Part shown: piece after piece, positions 34,173 through 42,294 of the stretch
How positions within the stretch are numbered: position 1 is the stretch's first letter
Layout: each line of letters opens with the position of its first letter
From: Arcobacter sp. CECT 8983
GTDB lineage: Bacteria; Campylobacterota; Campylobacteria; Campylobacterales; Arcobacteraceae
Reading direction: 5' to 3'
Length of the DNA: 64,000 nt
Assembly (NCBI RefSeq): GCF_004118855.1
Contig: NZ_PDKF01000004.1
Location: forward strand, 1-64,000
Notes under the pieces: generated by a model
The model's database searches: none
Told to the model about the DNA's origin: nothing
Seen by the model: only the letters and a program-made list of their open reading frames with translations
Translations under genes and position numbers: made by a program

Positions 34173-35756
34173 ATGGATGGAAAAATTAGAAGTATTGAAG
34201 AGGTTTTTGATTGGTATTTAAAAGCAATAGATGTAAAACTCGATAGAAAAACTATTGAAAGATATATAAAAAATGAATCTCAAAAAGTAGAAAAGAATAC
34301 TGATGTTTTCGATAATTTAGTAAATAATATTCTAGAATCAATAGAGTTTCAAGATAATTCTAAAGAACATTTTAAATACTTGCTAGAAAACTTTATTGAA
34401 GTTTATAAATGTTTTACTCAATATGTTGAATCTTACCATACCTCACAAAAACAATTAGACTTTTTATTAGCAAAGGACATCGTTATTCCATTTCTTGCTC
34501 TATTCAGTTCATATGTGTTTGGCAAGCATTTAATTATATTAAGACAAATAAAACCAGATGAAGTAAAAAAGTCTTTTCAAAAATTTTTAGTTTGGGCAGA
34601 AAGAAACATCTGTCAGCAAGATATAAAAAAATATTTAATAGGTACGTACGAAAAAGATGAAGACTATGACAAAGGCTATGATACTGTAAGAAAGTTAATA
34701 AACAGTTGGCTTGATTTAGAAGAACAAACTATTCCTAAGAAAGAACACCTTCAAAAAATAGTTCAATATTTAAAATATTGTAACAAAGCAACACACCTTA
34801 ATTTACATAACCTATCACTTTTTTCAAAGCTTTTTCAATTTATTAATAAAGAACTTGAAAATAATTTTAATTATAAGGAAATAGAACTTCTTGTAGAACA
34901 CTATTTTTGCTTATTAGAGTTTTATTCAGTTTCATCAACATCATTTGATATTCAAGAAACTGAATATAGAATTTATACTGAGCTTTTAAATCATATTAAT
35001 CCTAATATAATAAATCTTAACCATTATTTTGATGATTATTTTATATGGCTTCGAAAAGTTGTAAAAAGAGATTATATTACTCCCTATAAATTGATAAAAA
35101 AAGTACTTGAGAGAAATAGGTTATTTTACAATTTATCTGAAACAGATTGTATGAAATATATTGAAACAAATCTTCCTGTATTATATTTTAATAAAACTAA
35201 ACATCAAAATGAATATGTTGATTTATGGAATCAAATGAATTCACAAAAAGACAATATTGAACAACTTACACAATCAGCTAGTAGTAAGTTACTGACTAAA
35301 CTGTACGTTGAACATTTAGATATGAAAAAAGAGAAAACTCTGGATGACAAAACAGAATGCCATGAGATTTTCAAGAAGTTAGAAAGTGAATTTAAAGAGG
35401 ATGATACAAATCAATATATATGTTTTTTAAAAACTCGTTACTTTATTTTTGATAATAAACCAAAAGAAGCATTAGAATATTGTAAAAAATGTGTTGAATT
35501 AGGCATTGGAAAACTGGGAGAACATTTTAAAGAAGCTGTTATGACTGGTATTTTACTATCGGCTAAGAATAATAGAAAAAAAGAATATAACTTTTTCAGA
35601 ACGATAGCAATCAAATATGATAGCTTGTTTTTTAACAGATTAAAAATTCCAGCTTATGGAAGAGGTGGCAAAGTGGTCGATATTCCTGAAGACAAAAACA
35701 ATTTTACAGAGCTTATAAATGAATATAACAATTATTTTTGTCATAAGTTCGAATAA
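34173..35756 (+). CDS. 527-residue helical protein of unknown function
   Basis: I do not recognise this protein. It is soluble, rich in Lys, Glu, Asn and Tyr, and almost wholly helical in pattern. The first 30 residues (VFDWYLKAIDVKLDRKTIERYI) could form a helix-turn-helix. From about 400 to 500 there are helix pairs like tetratricopeptide repeats (YFIFDNKPKEALEYCKKCVE, then EAVMTGILLSAKNN). No enzyme motif is visible. It is divergent from the small minus-strand cluster with 79 bases between. No strong ribosome binding site precedes the ATG. Its place in a decayed island suggests an accessory role, possibly defense, but nothing proves it. Confidence 0.72.
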   Translation: MDGKIRSIEEVFDWYLKAIDVKLDRKTIERYIKNESQKVEKNTDVFDNLVNNILESIEFQDNSKEHFKYLLENFIEVYKCFTQYVESYHTSQKQLDFLLAKDIVIPFLALFSSYVFGKHLIILRQIKPDEVKKSFQKFLVWAERNICQQDIKKYLIGTYEKDEDYDKGYDTVRKLINSWLDLEEQTIPKKEHLQKIVQYLKYCNKATHLNLHNLSLFSKLFQFINKELENNFNYKEIELLVEHYFCLLEFYSVSSTSFDIQETEYRIYTELLNHINPNIINLNHYFDDYFIWLRKVVKRDYITPYKLIKKVLERNRLFYNLSETDCMKYIETNLPVLYFNKTKHQNEYVDLWNQMNSQKDNIEQLTQSASSKLLTKLYVEHLDMKKEKTLDDKTECHEIFKKLESEFKEDDTNQYICFLKTRYFIFDNKPKEALEYCKKCVELGIGKLGEHFKEAVMTGILLSAKNNRKKEYNFFRTIAIKYDSLFFNRLKIPAYGRGGKVVDIPEDKNNFTELINEYNNYFCHKFE

Positions 35757-35770
35757 TAGATACATAAATA

Positions 35771-36169
35771 CTAGTTTTTATACAAATAACTATCAACTTC
35801 CATATCATTACCTCTAGCACTTTGTTCTGTTAAATTTGATTCTTCAATTTCATATCCATACTTGTCTAAATAATTAGTTTACTCTAAGTACTTATCTAAA
35901 AATGCAAATAAAGTAGGATTTTTAATTATTCGTTCTGATTCAGCTAATAAATCAATAAGTAAGTCAATTTTTTGACTAGGCTCTAATCTGATAAGCTCTT
36001 TGATATCATCAAATTGTTCCATTGCTTCATCAAGATACATTGCTAACCTAAATGGACATTTGTATTTTTTTATTTCATCAATAAAATACTCATATTCAGT
36101 TTCATAGTAGAATATTGCACAATCTCCAACTGCCTCTACAGGTTTTCCTAGTTTTATTTCAATAATCAT
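35771..36169 (-). pseudogene. small hypothetical gene cut by an in-frame stop
   Basis: The frame starts with a good AAAGGA site and gives 96 residues (MIIEIKLGKPVEAVGDC to FLDKYLE) before a TAA at 35879-35881. The same frame then stays open for 35 more codons (TNYLDKYGYEIEESN onward to YLYKN) up to a TAG at 35771. This looks like one gene of about 130 codons with a nonsense mutation. The truncated 96-residue product may still be made. Family and role are unknown. Confidence 0.6.
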
Positions 36170-36311
36170 AGTTTTTCCTTTTTAAATTGAATACAGAAAC
36201 TTTACAATAGCATTGATTCTAAATAATAGTATAGGATCTACTCCTGTACTAAAAATTACAAGACTATAAAATAACTTAACAATATACCTTAATATCAATA
36301 TTAAAATTAAA

Positions 36312-36317
36312 TATAAT
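36312..36317 (+). promoter_or_regulatory. -10 box for the DASS transporter
   Basis: TATAAT 62 bases before the ATG. An AAGGAG site stands at 36370-36375. Further AT-rich alternatives lie between, so the exact start is uncertain. Confidence 0.35.
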
Positions 36318-36379
36318 AAAAGAAAAAAACTGCAATAATTATAAATATATTTCATAATATAAATAAGAAGGAGTTAATT

Positions 36380-37789
36380 ATGTTATCTAATAAGATGAAA
36401 ATGGTTTTACCCATTATTGTTGCAATTTTTATTGCTATTTTACCAACTCCAGAAGGTTTAACAACAAATGCTCATTATTTCTTTGCAGTATTTATTGGTG
36501 TAATCGTAGGATTGATTTTAGAACCAATTCCAGCAGCAATGATTGGATTAGTAGGTGTTGCATTTAGTGCAACTTTTGGATTAGTAAGTGATAGTGCAAA
36601 GGCAAGTAGAGATTGGGCTTTAAGTGGTTTTTCTAATGGTGTTATCTGGCTTATTTTTGCTGCATTTATGTTTGCCCTTGGATATAAAAAATCTGGGCTT
36701 GGTAAAAGAATAGCCTTATTATTAGTAAAAAAACTAGGAAAAACTTCTTTAGGATTAGGGTATGCAGTTGCTTTTGCAGATGGTATTTTATCTCCATTTA
36801 TGCCTTCAAACACGGCAAGAAGTGCAGGTACTATTTTCCCTATTGCAATTAATATTCCACAAATGTTTAATTCAACTCCTGATAATGAACCAAGAAAATT
36901 AGGTGCTTATATCTCTTGGGTTGCAATTGCAGCTACTTGTGTTACAAGTTCTATGTTTTTAACCGCACTTGCACCAAATTTACTTGCAGTTTCTTTAGTT
37001 GAAAAAAATGCTAACATAGTTATCTCTTGGGGACAATGGTTTTCAACATTAGCAATTATTATGATTCCACTGTTTTTATTAGTACCATATTTAGCTTATT
37101 TAATTTATCCACCAGAACAAAAACATTCTCCCGAAGCTCCAGCTTGGGCAACTGAAGAGTTGAAAAAAATGGGTTCTATTACTAAAAAAGAACTTATTAT
37201 GTTAGGACTTGGTATGTTAGCTTTAGTATTATGGATTTTTGGTAAACAAGTAGGAGTAAATAGTACAGTTGCAGCTATTTCTGTATTATGTTTACTTGTT
37301 TTAACAAATGTTATTACTTGGGATGATGTTATTTCAAATAAAGGTGCAATCAATGTATTTATTTGGTTTGCAACTTTAGTTGCTATGGCAGGAGGGCTTA
37401 AAAAAGTAGGTTATTTAGATTGGGCAGCAGGATTAATTTCTACTTGGCTTCAAGGCTTAACTCCTTCAATAGTAGTATTGGTACTTGTTGTATTATTCTT
37501 CTTATTCCACTATTTATTTGCTAGTGTTACGGCTCACGTTGTAGCTTTATTACCACTATTTTTAGGAATTGGAGTAAACCTTATTCCTGCTGATATGGTT
37601 CCTTCATTAGCTCTTTTATTAGTTGGATCTTTAGGTTTAATGGGTATTTTAACACCATATGCAACAGGACCATCGCCTATTTGGTATGGAGCAGGCTATA
37701 TCTCTCAAGCAAAATGGTGGATGTTAGGTGCAATCTTTGGAGCTATCTATTTAGCAGCACTTGTTCTTTTAGCATTATTTATATTATAA
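36380..37789 (+). CDS. DASS-family anion:Na+ symporter or dicarboxylate antiporter
   Basis: A 469-residue membrane protein with 12 or more hydrophobic segments. It belongs to the divalent anion/Na+ symporter family (CitT/SLC13). The two hairpin motifs that hold substrate and Na+ are visible: PFMPSNTARSAGTIFPI near residues 138-154 and TPYATGPSPIWYG near 427-439. Likely substrates are C4-dicarboxylates, citrate or tartrate, and the sequence alone does not decide which. It is monocistronic, with its own ribosome binding site and terminator. Confidence 0.9.
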   Translation: MLSNKMKMVLPIIVAIFIAILPTPEGLTTNAHYFFAVFIGVIVGLILEPIPAAMIGLVGVAFSATFGLVSDSAKASRDWALSGFSNGVIWLIFAAFMFALGYKKSGLGKRIALLLVKKLGKTSLGLGYAVAFADGILSPFMPSNTARSAGTIFPIAINIPQMFNSTPDNEPRKLGAYISWVAIAATCVTSSMFLTALAPNLLAVSLVEKNANIVISWGQWFSTLAIIMIPLFLLVPYLAYLIYPPEQKHSPEAPAWATEELKKMGSITKKELIMLGLGMLALVLWIFGKQVGVNSTVAAISVLCLLVLTNVITWDDVISNKGAINVFIWFATLVAMAGGLKKVGYLDWAAGLISTWLQGLTPSIVVLVLVVLFFLFHYLFASVTAHVVALLPLFLGIGVNLIPADMVPSLALLLVGSLGLMGILTPYATGPSPIWYGAGYISQAKWWMLGAIFGAIYLAALVLLALFIL

Positions 37790-37791
37790 AG

Positions 37792-37817
37792 AAGTAGCAC
37801 TTTAAGTGCTACTTTTA
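37792..37817 (+). terminator. terminator after the DASS transporter
   Basis: An 11-bp self-complementary stem ending in TTTT directly after the stop codon. Confidence 0.85.
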
Positions 37818-37830
37818 TAAAATAACTCTT

Positions 37831-37944
37831 ATGACACCCTTTCAAAAATTTAATAAATGGTTTGACCAAAACTCAAATAAAATTCTATGGATAGTATTAG
37901 GCTTACAAGCTTTGATTGTAGCAATTGCAAGTTACAATAATTAG
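37831..37944 (+). CDS. 37-residue single-pass membrane peptide (candidate)
   Basis: A short ORF reads MTPFQKFNKWFDQNSNK followed by one hydrophobic segment (ILWIVLGLQALIVAIA) and SYNN. Polar head, amphipathic stretch and one helix give a plausible small membrane protein. The ribosome binding site is weak and it lies between a terminator and the nickel operon promoter, so expression is uncertain. Confidence 0.45.
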   Translation: MTPFQKFNKWFDQNSNKILWIVLGLQALIVAIASYNN

Positions 37945-37999
37945 TTCATAAAATACATAACAATTCATAAATTTTATTCTTCTATAACTGCCTTGTAAA

Positions 38000-38005
38000 T
38001 ATAAT
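38000..38005 (+). promoter_or_regulatory. -10 box of the nickel ECF operon
   Basis: TATAAT 25 bases before the nikK ATG. I looked for a NikR-type operator and found no convincing dyad. Confidence 0.5.
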
Positions 38006-38030
38006 TTCTAAAATAATAGAAAGGCAAATC

Positions 38031-38759
38031 ATGAAAAAAATCATTTCAACTTTAGCAATTATTACTACAACAATTGTAAATGCACACTTTTTGACATTTA
38101 TACCATCTACGGATAATGTTAATTCAAAAAAACAATCAACAATAAAACTTGATGCTATGTTTATTCATCCTTTTGAACAAACTGGTATGACAATGGAAAA
38201 ACCTAAAGGTATTTATTTAGGAAACAAAAAAGAAGAATTGCCTTTAAAAGAAGTTAAAAAGTTTGAACATAAGGCATGGGAAACTACATATAAGATAAGA
38301 AGACCTGGTGTTTATAAGTTTTTTGTGCAACCAGAGCCATACTTTGAACCAGATGAAGGAAAATATATATATCATGTACCAAAATCAATAATTTCAGCAT
38401 ATGGAATGGAAGATGGTTGGGATGAACCACTTGGGTTAAAGTATGAAATCATACCTATGACTAAACCTTTTTCTTTATATGCAGGTAACATTTTTACAGG
38501 TAAAGTTTTACATGATGGAAAGCCTGCTAGTAATGTAGAAGTAGAAGTTGAACTATATAATGAGTTTGGATTAAAAGCACCAAGTGATACTCATATTACA
38601 CAAGTTGTTAAAACAGATGAAAATGGTAATTTCTCTTTTGTAATGAATCACAAAGGGTGGTGGGGATTTGCTGCACTTATAGAAGAAGGGCAAAAAGAGT
38701 ACAAAGGGAAAATGTATCCTATTGAAAATGGTGCATTAATTTGGATTAAGGCTTACTAA
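38031..38759 (+). CDS. nikK: nickel ECF transporter periplasmic component NikK (DUF4198)
   Basis: The 242-residue protein has a signal peptide (residues 1-18, ending VNA) and a DUF4198 beta-sandwich like other NikK proteins. Cleavage would leave His as the first residue of the mature protein (HFLTFIP), a likely nickel ligand. A carboxypeptidase-regulatory-like part follows near 160-215 (GKVLHDGKPASNVEVEVELY). It is the first gene of nikKMLQO, with 2 bases to nikM. Confidence 0.85.
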   Translation: MKKIISTLAIITTTIVNAHFLTFIPSTDNVNSKKQSTIKLDAMFIHPFEQTGMTMEKPKGIYLGNKKEELPLKEVKKFEHKAWETTYKIRRPGVYKFFVQPEPYFEPDEGKYIYHVPKSIISAYGMEDGWDEPLGLKYEIIPMTKPFSLYAGNIFTGKVLHDGKPASNVEVEVELYNEFGLKAPSDTHITQVVKTDENGNFSFVMNHKGWWGFAALIEEGQKEYKGKMYPIENGALIWIKAY

Positions 38760-38761
38760 TT

Positions 38762-39364
38762 ATGCATATATCTGATGGAATTTTAACAAGCGAAGTAGCT
38801 ATAGGAACTGCAATTATTTCTGTTGGACTTTTAGCTTTTTCTTTTAAGGATTTAAAAAACAAAAATATAGCTATAGTATCAGCAATGTCTGCACTATTTT
38901 TCATAGCTTCATTTGTTCATATTCCATTAGGTTTTGTTCAAATACATTTAATTCTTATTGGAGTAATAGGTATAGTTTTAGGAGCTCAAGTTTTCTTGGC
39001 TATTTTTATAGCACTTCTTTTACAAGCAACACTTTTAGGATATGGTGGAATTAGTTCTTTAGGTGCCAACTTAATAATTATGTCTTTACCTGCTTATTTA
39101 CTATATTTGGCTTCTAAAATGCAATTGTTAAATATCTTTCCAGAAAAACTAAAATATTTTATGATAGGATTCTTAGCAGTTTTTCTAGCTACTTTACTGT
39201 TAGCATTGATATTAGCTTTATCAAAAGAAGAGTATTTATATGCTTCATATACAGTATTTTTAGCAAATATTCCTGCTATGTTTATAGAAGGATTAATAAC
39301 ACTGTTTTTAATTAATTATTTAAAAAAATCAATTCCTGATTTATTAGACGAGGCAAAAGTTTGA
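38762..39364 (+). CDS. nikM: nickel ECF transporter substrate-binding membrane subunit NikM
   Basis: NikM (CbiM family) is the membrane S-component. It begins MHISDG, the family N-terminus whose His2 binds the metal. It has 200 residues, with about six membrane segments. AQVFLAIFIALLLQA and GYGGISSLGANLIIMSLPA are family-like. The stop overlaps the TTG start of nikL, so translation is coupled. The neighbours nikK and nikL favour nickel over cobalt. Confidence 0.9.
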   Translation: MHISDGILTSEVAIGTAIISVGLLAFSFKDLKNKNIAIVSAMSALFFIASFVHIPLGFVQIHLILIGVIGIVLGAQVFLAIFIALLLQATLLGYGGISSLGANLIIMSLPAYLLYLASKMQLLNIFPEKLKYFMIGFLAVFLATLLLALILALSKEEYLYASYTVFLANIPAMFIEGLITLFLINYLKKSIPDLLDEAKV

Positions 39365-39768
39365 GAGTAGCTTTTTTAGTATGTTTTTTATGTTTGAATT
39401 TATTTGCACATAAATTGAATCTTTTTTTAGATTATGAAGAGGATAAACTTTATATTTATTCTTATTTTAATTCAGGTGCTCCATGTAAAAACTGTAAAAT
39501 AGAACTTTTTGATTCAAAGCAGATATTATTAAAAACTTTAGAAACTGATGAAAAGGGTGAATACTTTTTAAAAGATTATGAGAAAGTATCATATGTAAAA
39601 GTTGAAGCATTAGGTGGACACTTGGCAAAAGAAAAAATTAATGATGCTTTAAAAAATGACAAAGAGAAAAAAGCAGAAATAAAAAGCGAAAGCTCAATTT
39701 TATCCTCTATTATTGCAATAGGATTAATTATTTTAATTTTCTTAGGTTTAAAAAGAGTAAAAAAGTGA
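39361..39768 (+). CDS. nikL: nickel ECF transporter accessory component NikL
   Basis: A 135-residue protein starting with TTG. A signal peptide (1-16, ending LFA) is followed by His17 (HKLNLF), so the mature form again would begin with His. A small beta domain has CKNC near 42 and a GxYxxKDY strand. One C-terminal membrane helix (SIIAIGLIILIFLGL) anchors it. It takes the place of CbiN in cobalt systems. The stop overlaps the GTG of nikQ. Confidence 0.83.
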   Translation: MRVAFLVCFLCLNLFAHKLNLFLDYEEDKLYIYSYFNSGAPCKNCKIELFDSKQILLKTLETDEKGEYFLKDYEKVSYVKVEALGGHLAKEKINDALKNDKEKKAEIKSESSILSSIIAIGLIILIFLGLKRVKK

Positions 39769-40412
39769 TAAATCTTTCTCCTACGGCTAGTTTTATAGCT
39801 GCAATTTTTTATTCTCTTTTTATTAGTTTCTCAAATGTTGAGTTTCTTTATTTCCTTCCTTTACTTTATGTACTATTTTGTGAGTATAAAAACTTTTTTC
39901 AAATTTTTAAAAGAGTGATTTTACTTAATGTATTTATTGTGATGATTTTTGTAGTTTTACTTTTTCAAACTTCTTTAGATGAAGCCTTAAATGTATATTT
40001 ACGAACAAATATGATTATTATCTTTAATATAGCAATATTTTTCAGATCAAGTGGTTATGATATAGTAAGAGCTTTAAATGACTTGAAGTTCCCTAAAACA
40101 GTAGTTAGTTCAATATACTTTACTCTAAAAATGATACAAGTTTTAAGTGATGAATTAAAAACGATAAGGCAGACTTTAAAAGCAAGAGGTTTTAGGGCTA
40201 ATTCTTCACTTTTTGCTTATGAAACATATGGAAACTTATTTGGACATATTTTTGTTAAATCAATAAGAAAAGCATATGCTTTAGAACAAACTTTTAGCCT
40301 AAGAGGTTTTCATGGTAGAATATATCTTATAAATACTATTAAAATCTCTTTTTATGATTTAATACTAATATTTCTAATCACACTTATTTATGTAAAAAGG
40401 TTTATTGTATGA
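39765..40412 (+). CDS. nikQ: nickel ECF transporter transmembrane component NikQ
   Basis: This is a CbiQ-type energy-coupling T subunit of 215 residues with a GTG start. It has several membrane segments and two Ala-Arg-Gly type coupling helices, KARGFRAN near 143 and SLRGFHGR near 182, that contact the ATPase. The stop overlaps the ATG of nikO. Confidence 0.88.
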   Translation: MINLSPTASFIAAIFYSLFISFSNVEFLYFLPLLYVLFCEYKNFFQIFKRVILLNVFIVMIFVVLLFQTSLDEALNVYLRTNMIIIFNIAIFFRSSGYDIVRALNDLKFPKTVVSSIYFTLKMIQVLSDELKTIRQTLKARGFRANSSLFAYETYGNLFGHIFVKSIRKAYALEQTFSLRGFHGRIYLINTIKISFYDLILIFLITLIYVKRFIV

Positions 40413-41062
40413 GTTGCTCAATAAATGTAAAAAATGTATCCTATGAGGTAAATGAAAGAGTTCTTTTTGAAAATATAATTTTAAATGTATCCCATGAAGA
40501 GAAAATTGCAATTATTGGTTCAAATGGAAGTGGAAAGAGTTCTTTTTTAAAAATTGTTGCAGGTCTTGTAAAACCAAAAGAAGGTGAAGTATTTTTATTC
40601 CATGAAAAAATGAACAAGCTAAAAGATTTTAAAAAATATAGGTCTGATATTGGATATTTACCCCAAGATGTAAATGATCTTTTTCTTTGTCCTACAGTTA
40701 TAGAAGATGTAATGTTTAATCTAAGAGCTAAAGGAATAAAAAAAGATGAAGCTTATGCAAAAGCAATTAAAATTTTAAAAGAGTTAGAAATTGTGCATTT
40801 AGAAAATAGAAATATTTATGATTTAAGTGGAGGAGAACAAAAAATAGTGGCTTTGGCTAGCATTTTAATTACTAAACCAAAAATTTTATTACTTGATGAA
40901 CCAACAAATGCCTTAGATGAAGAAGCCGAAAAGAAAATAGTAAACATCTTAAACAGTATTAAAAAGTCAATGATTATAGTTTCTCATCACAAATCATTTA
41001 TTGAAAGTCTTGCTCCTACAATTTATAGATTAAAAGAAAACTCTTTAGAAAAAATCAATTAG
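40409..41062 (+). CDS. nikO: nickel ECF transporter ATP-binding component NikO
   Basis: The 217-residue ATPase has Walker A GSNGSGKSS near 37-45, a Q-loop LPQDVNDLF typical of ECF ATPases, signature LSGGEQKIV and Walker B LLLDEPTNALDEE. It couples ATP hydrolysis to nickel uptake through NikQ. It is the last gene of the operon. Confidence 0.9.
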   Translation: MSCSINVKNVSYEVNERVLFENIILNVSHEEKIAIIGSNGSGKSSFLKIVAGLVKPKEGEVFLFHEKMNKLKDFKKYRSDIGYLPQDVNDLFLCPTVIEDVMFNLRAKGIKKDEAYAKAIKILKELEIVHLENRNIYDLSGGEQKIVALASILITKPKILLLDEPTNALDEEAEKKIVNILNSIKKSMIIVSHHKSFIESLAPTIYRLKENSLEKIN

Positions 41063-41120
41063 TAAATTAATTGCTAAGAATTTTAGATATACTTACGCTA
41101 ATATATAACATAGGACAATC

Positions 41121-41606
41121 ATGGATTTTAATAAATTAGATACTAAAACAAAAGAAGAATTAAGTTCTCAGTTTAAAGAATATTGTGAAACTTTAGGTGG
41201 GAAAAACTTCTTTTTAAAAACATTAGAAGAAATAAGAGATATCAAACCAAACCCTTTATTAAATAAAACAGGAGCTTTTCATACAAGTAAAGCAAGAATT
41301 TCATTAAGTAAATCTTTATTTAAAGATACTTTTACAACGCTTTTTGACTCAATTAGAAGAGAAGAAAAACTAGGGGATATGCTAGATGGAATCAATCCAA
41401 AAGAGTACAAAGTTGTAATGAATATGATTAAAACTTTAAAACCAACTACAGTAACTTTTGAATCAAAAGAGACAGGAGAAACTTTTACTTTTCCTATTTT
41501 AGATACAAGTGTTGAGAAGAAGACTAAAGTGACTTTTGCATTTAAAGCATTTTTCTTTTATCATTTAGATGAGGCTAAAAAAGCTTTAGCTTATGAAGAT
41601 AAATAG
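41121..41606 (+). CDS. conserved hypothetical protein
   Basis: A 161-residue soluble protein that I do not recognise. It is rich in Lys and Thr and looks alpha/beta, with TVTFESKETGETFTFPILD in the second half and a FFFYHLDEAKKAL helix near the end. It has no signal peptide. It forms an operon with ywbE (its TAG stop touches the next ATG) and yaiI. Confidence 0.72.
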   Translation: MDFNKLDTKTKEELSSQFKEYCETLGGKNFFLKTLEEIRDIKPNPLLNKTGAFHTSKARISLSKSLFKDTFTTLFDSIRREEKLGDMLDGINPKEYKVVMNMIKTLKPTTVTFESKETGETFTFPILDTSVEKKTKVTFAFKAFFFYHLDEAKKALAYEDK

Positions 41607-41804
41607 ATGATAAGAGATCCAAAAGAAAGGGATGATATTAACATTGGATTAAAAGTTAATATTGTTTTGAAAAAAGATCAAAGAACAAATAAACTTACAC
41701 AAGGTGTAGTAAAAAAACTTTTAACTAACTCTTCATATCACCCACATGGAATAAAAGTTCAGTTAGAAGATGGACAAGTAGGAAGAGTAAAAGAGATTTT
41801 ATAA
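41607..41804 (+). CDS. ywbE: YwbE-family protein
   Basis: This 65-residue protein matches the small conserved YwbE (DUF2196) family: IGLKVNIVLKKDQRTNKLTQG, then LTNSSYHPHGIKVQLEDGQVGRVKEIL. The function of the family is not known. The sequence suggests a small beta barrel that may bind RNA. Its stop overlaps the next ATG (TAATG). Confidence 0.88.
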   Translation: MIRDPKERDDINIGLKVNIVLKKDQRTNKLTQGVVKKLLTNSSYHPHGIKVQLEDGQVGRVKEIL

Positions 41805-42253
41805 TGACATTGTATGTAGATGGTGATGCTTTTCCTAATCTTTTAAAACCTATTCTTTTAAGAGCAATTGAAAGACTAGGTTTAAAAACTCTTGTAATAG
41901 CAAACAAAAAAATCAATATTGGTAAATCTTCAAATATCACTTATATGGTAGTAGACCAAGGAGCTGATGAAGCTGATAATAAAATTGTTGAGCTTTTACA
42001 AGAAGGTGATTTAGTTATTACTGCTGATATTCCCTTAGCTTCTAGGACTATAGAAAAACAAGCCCATGCAATAGACCATAGAGGTTTAGAATATACGCAA
42101 GACAATATAAAAGAGTGTCTAGCAGTTAGAAATCTAATGCAAGAGATACGTGATAGTGGTGAAATAACAAAAGGACCAAGTGCCTTTACTCAAAAAGATG
42201 CACAGAAGTTTGCAAACTCTTTAAATGCATTTTTGCAAAATTGCAAAATGTAA
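41804..42253 (+). CDS. yaiI: YaiI/YqxD-family protein (DUF188)
   Basis: A 149-residue protein with the NYN/PIN-like pattern of DUF188. It has VDGDAFPN at the start, VDQGADEADNKI near 48, LVITADIPLASR near 71 and an RG-rich middle (DHRGLEYT). The acidic residues fit a nuclease-like metal site, but activity is not established. It is coupled to ywbE. Confidence 0.88.
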   Translation: MTLYVDGDAFPNLLKPILLRAIERLGLKTLVIANKKINIGKSSNITYMVVDQGADEADNKIVELLQEGDLVITADIPLASRTIEKQAHAIDHRGLEYTQDNIKECLAVRNLMQEIRDSGEITKGPSAFTQKDAQKFANSLNAFLQNCKM

Positions 42254-42294
42254 TACTTTATTTACTCCTTTAAATATTTAGATACCATTGCTTT

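Noticed and set aside
37945-38030. NikR operator before nikK
   Set aside because: I looked for a TATTATT/AATAATA-type or GTATGA/TCATAC dyad and found no convincing pair with the right spacing.
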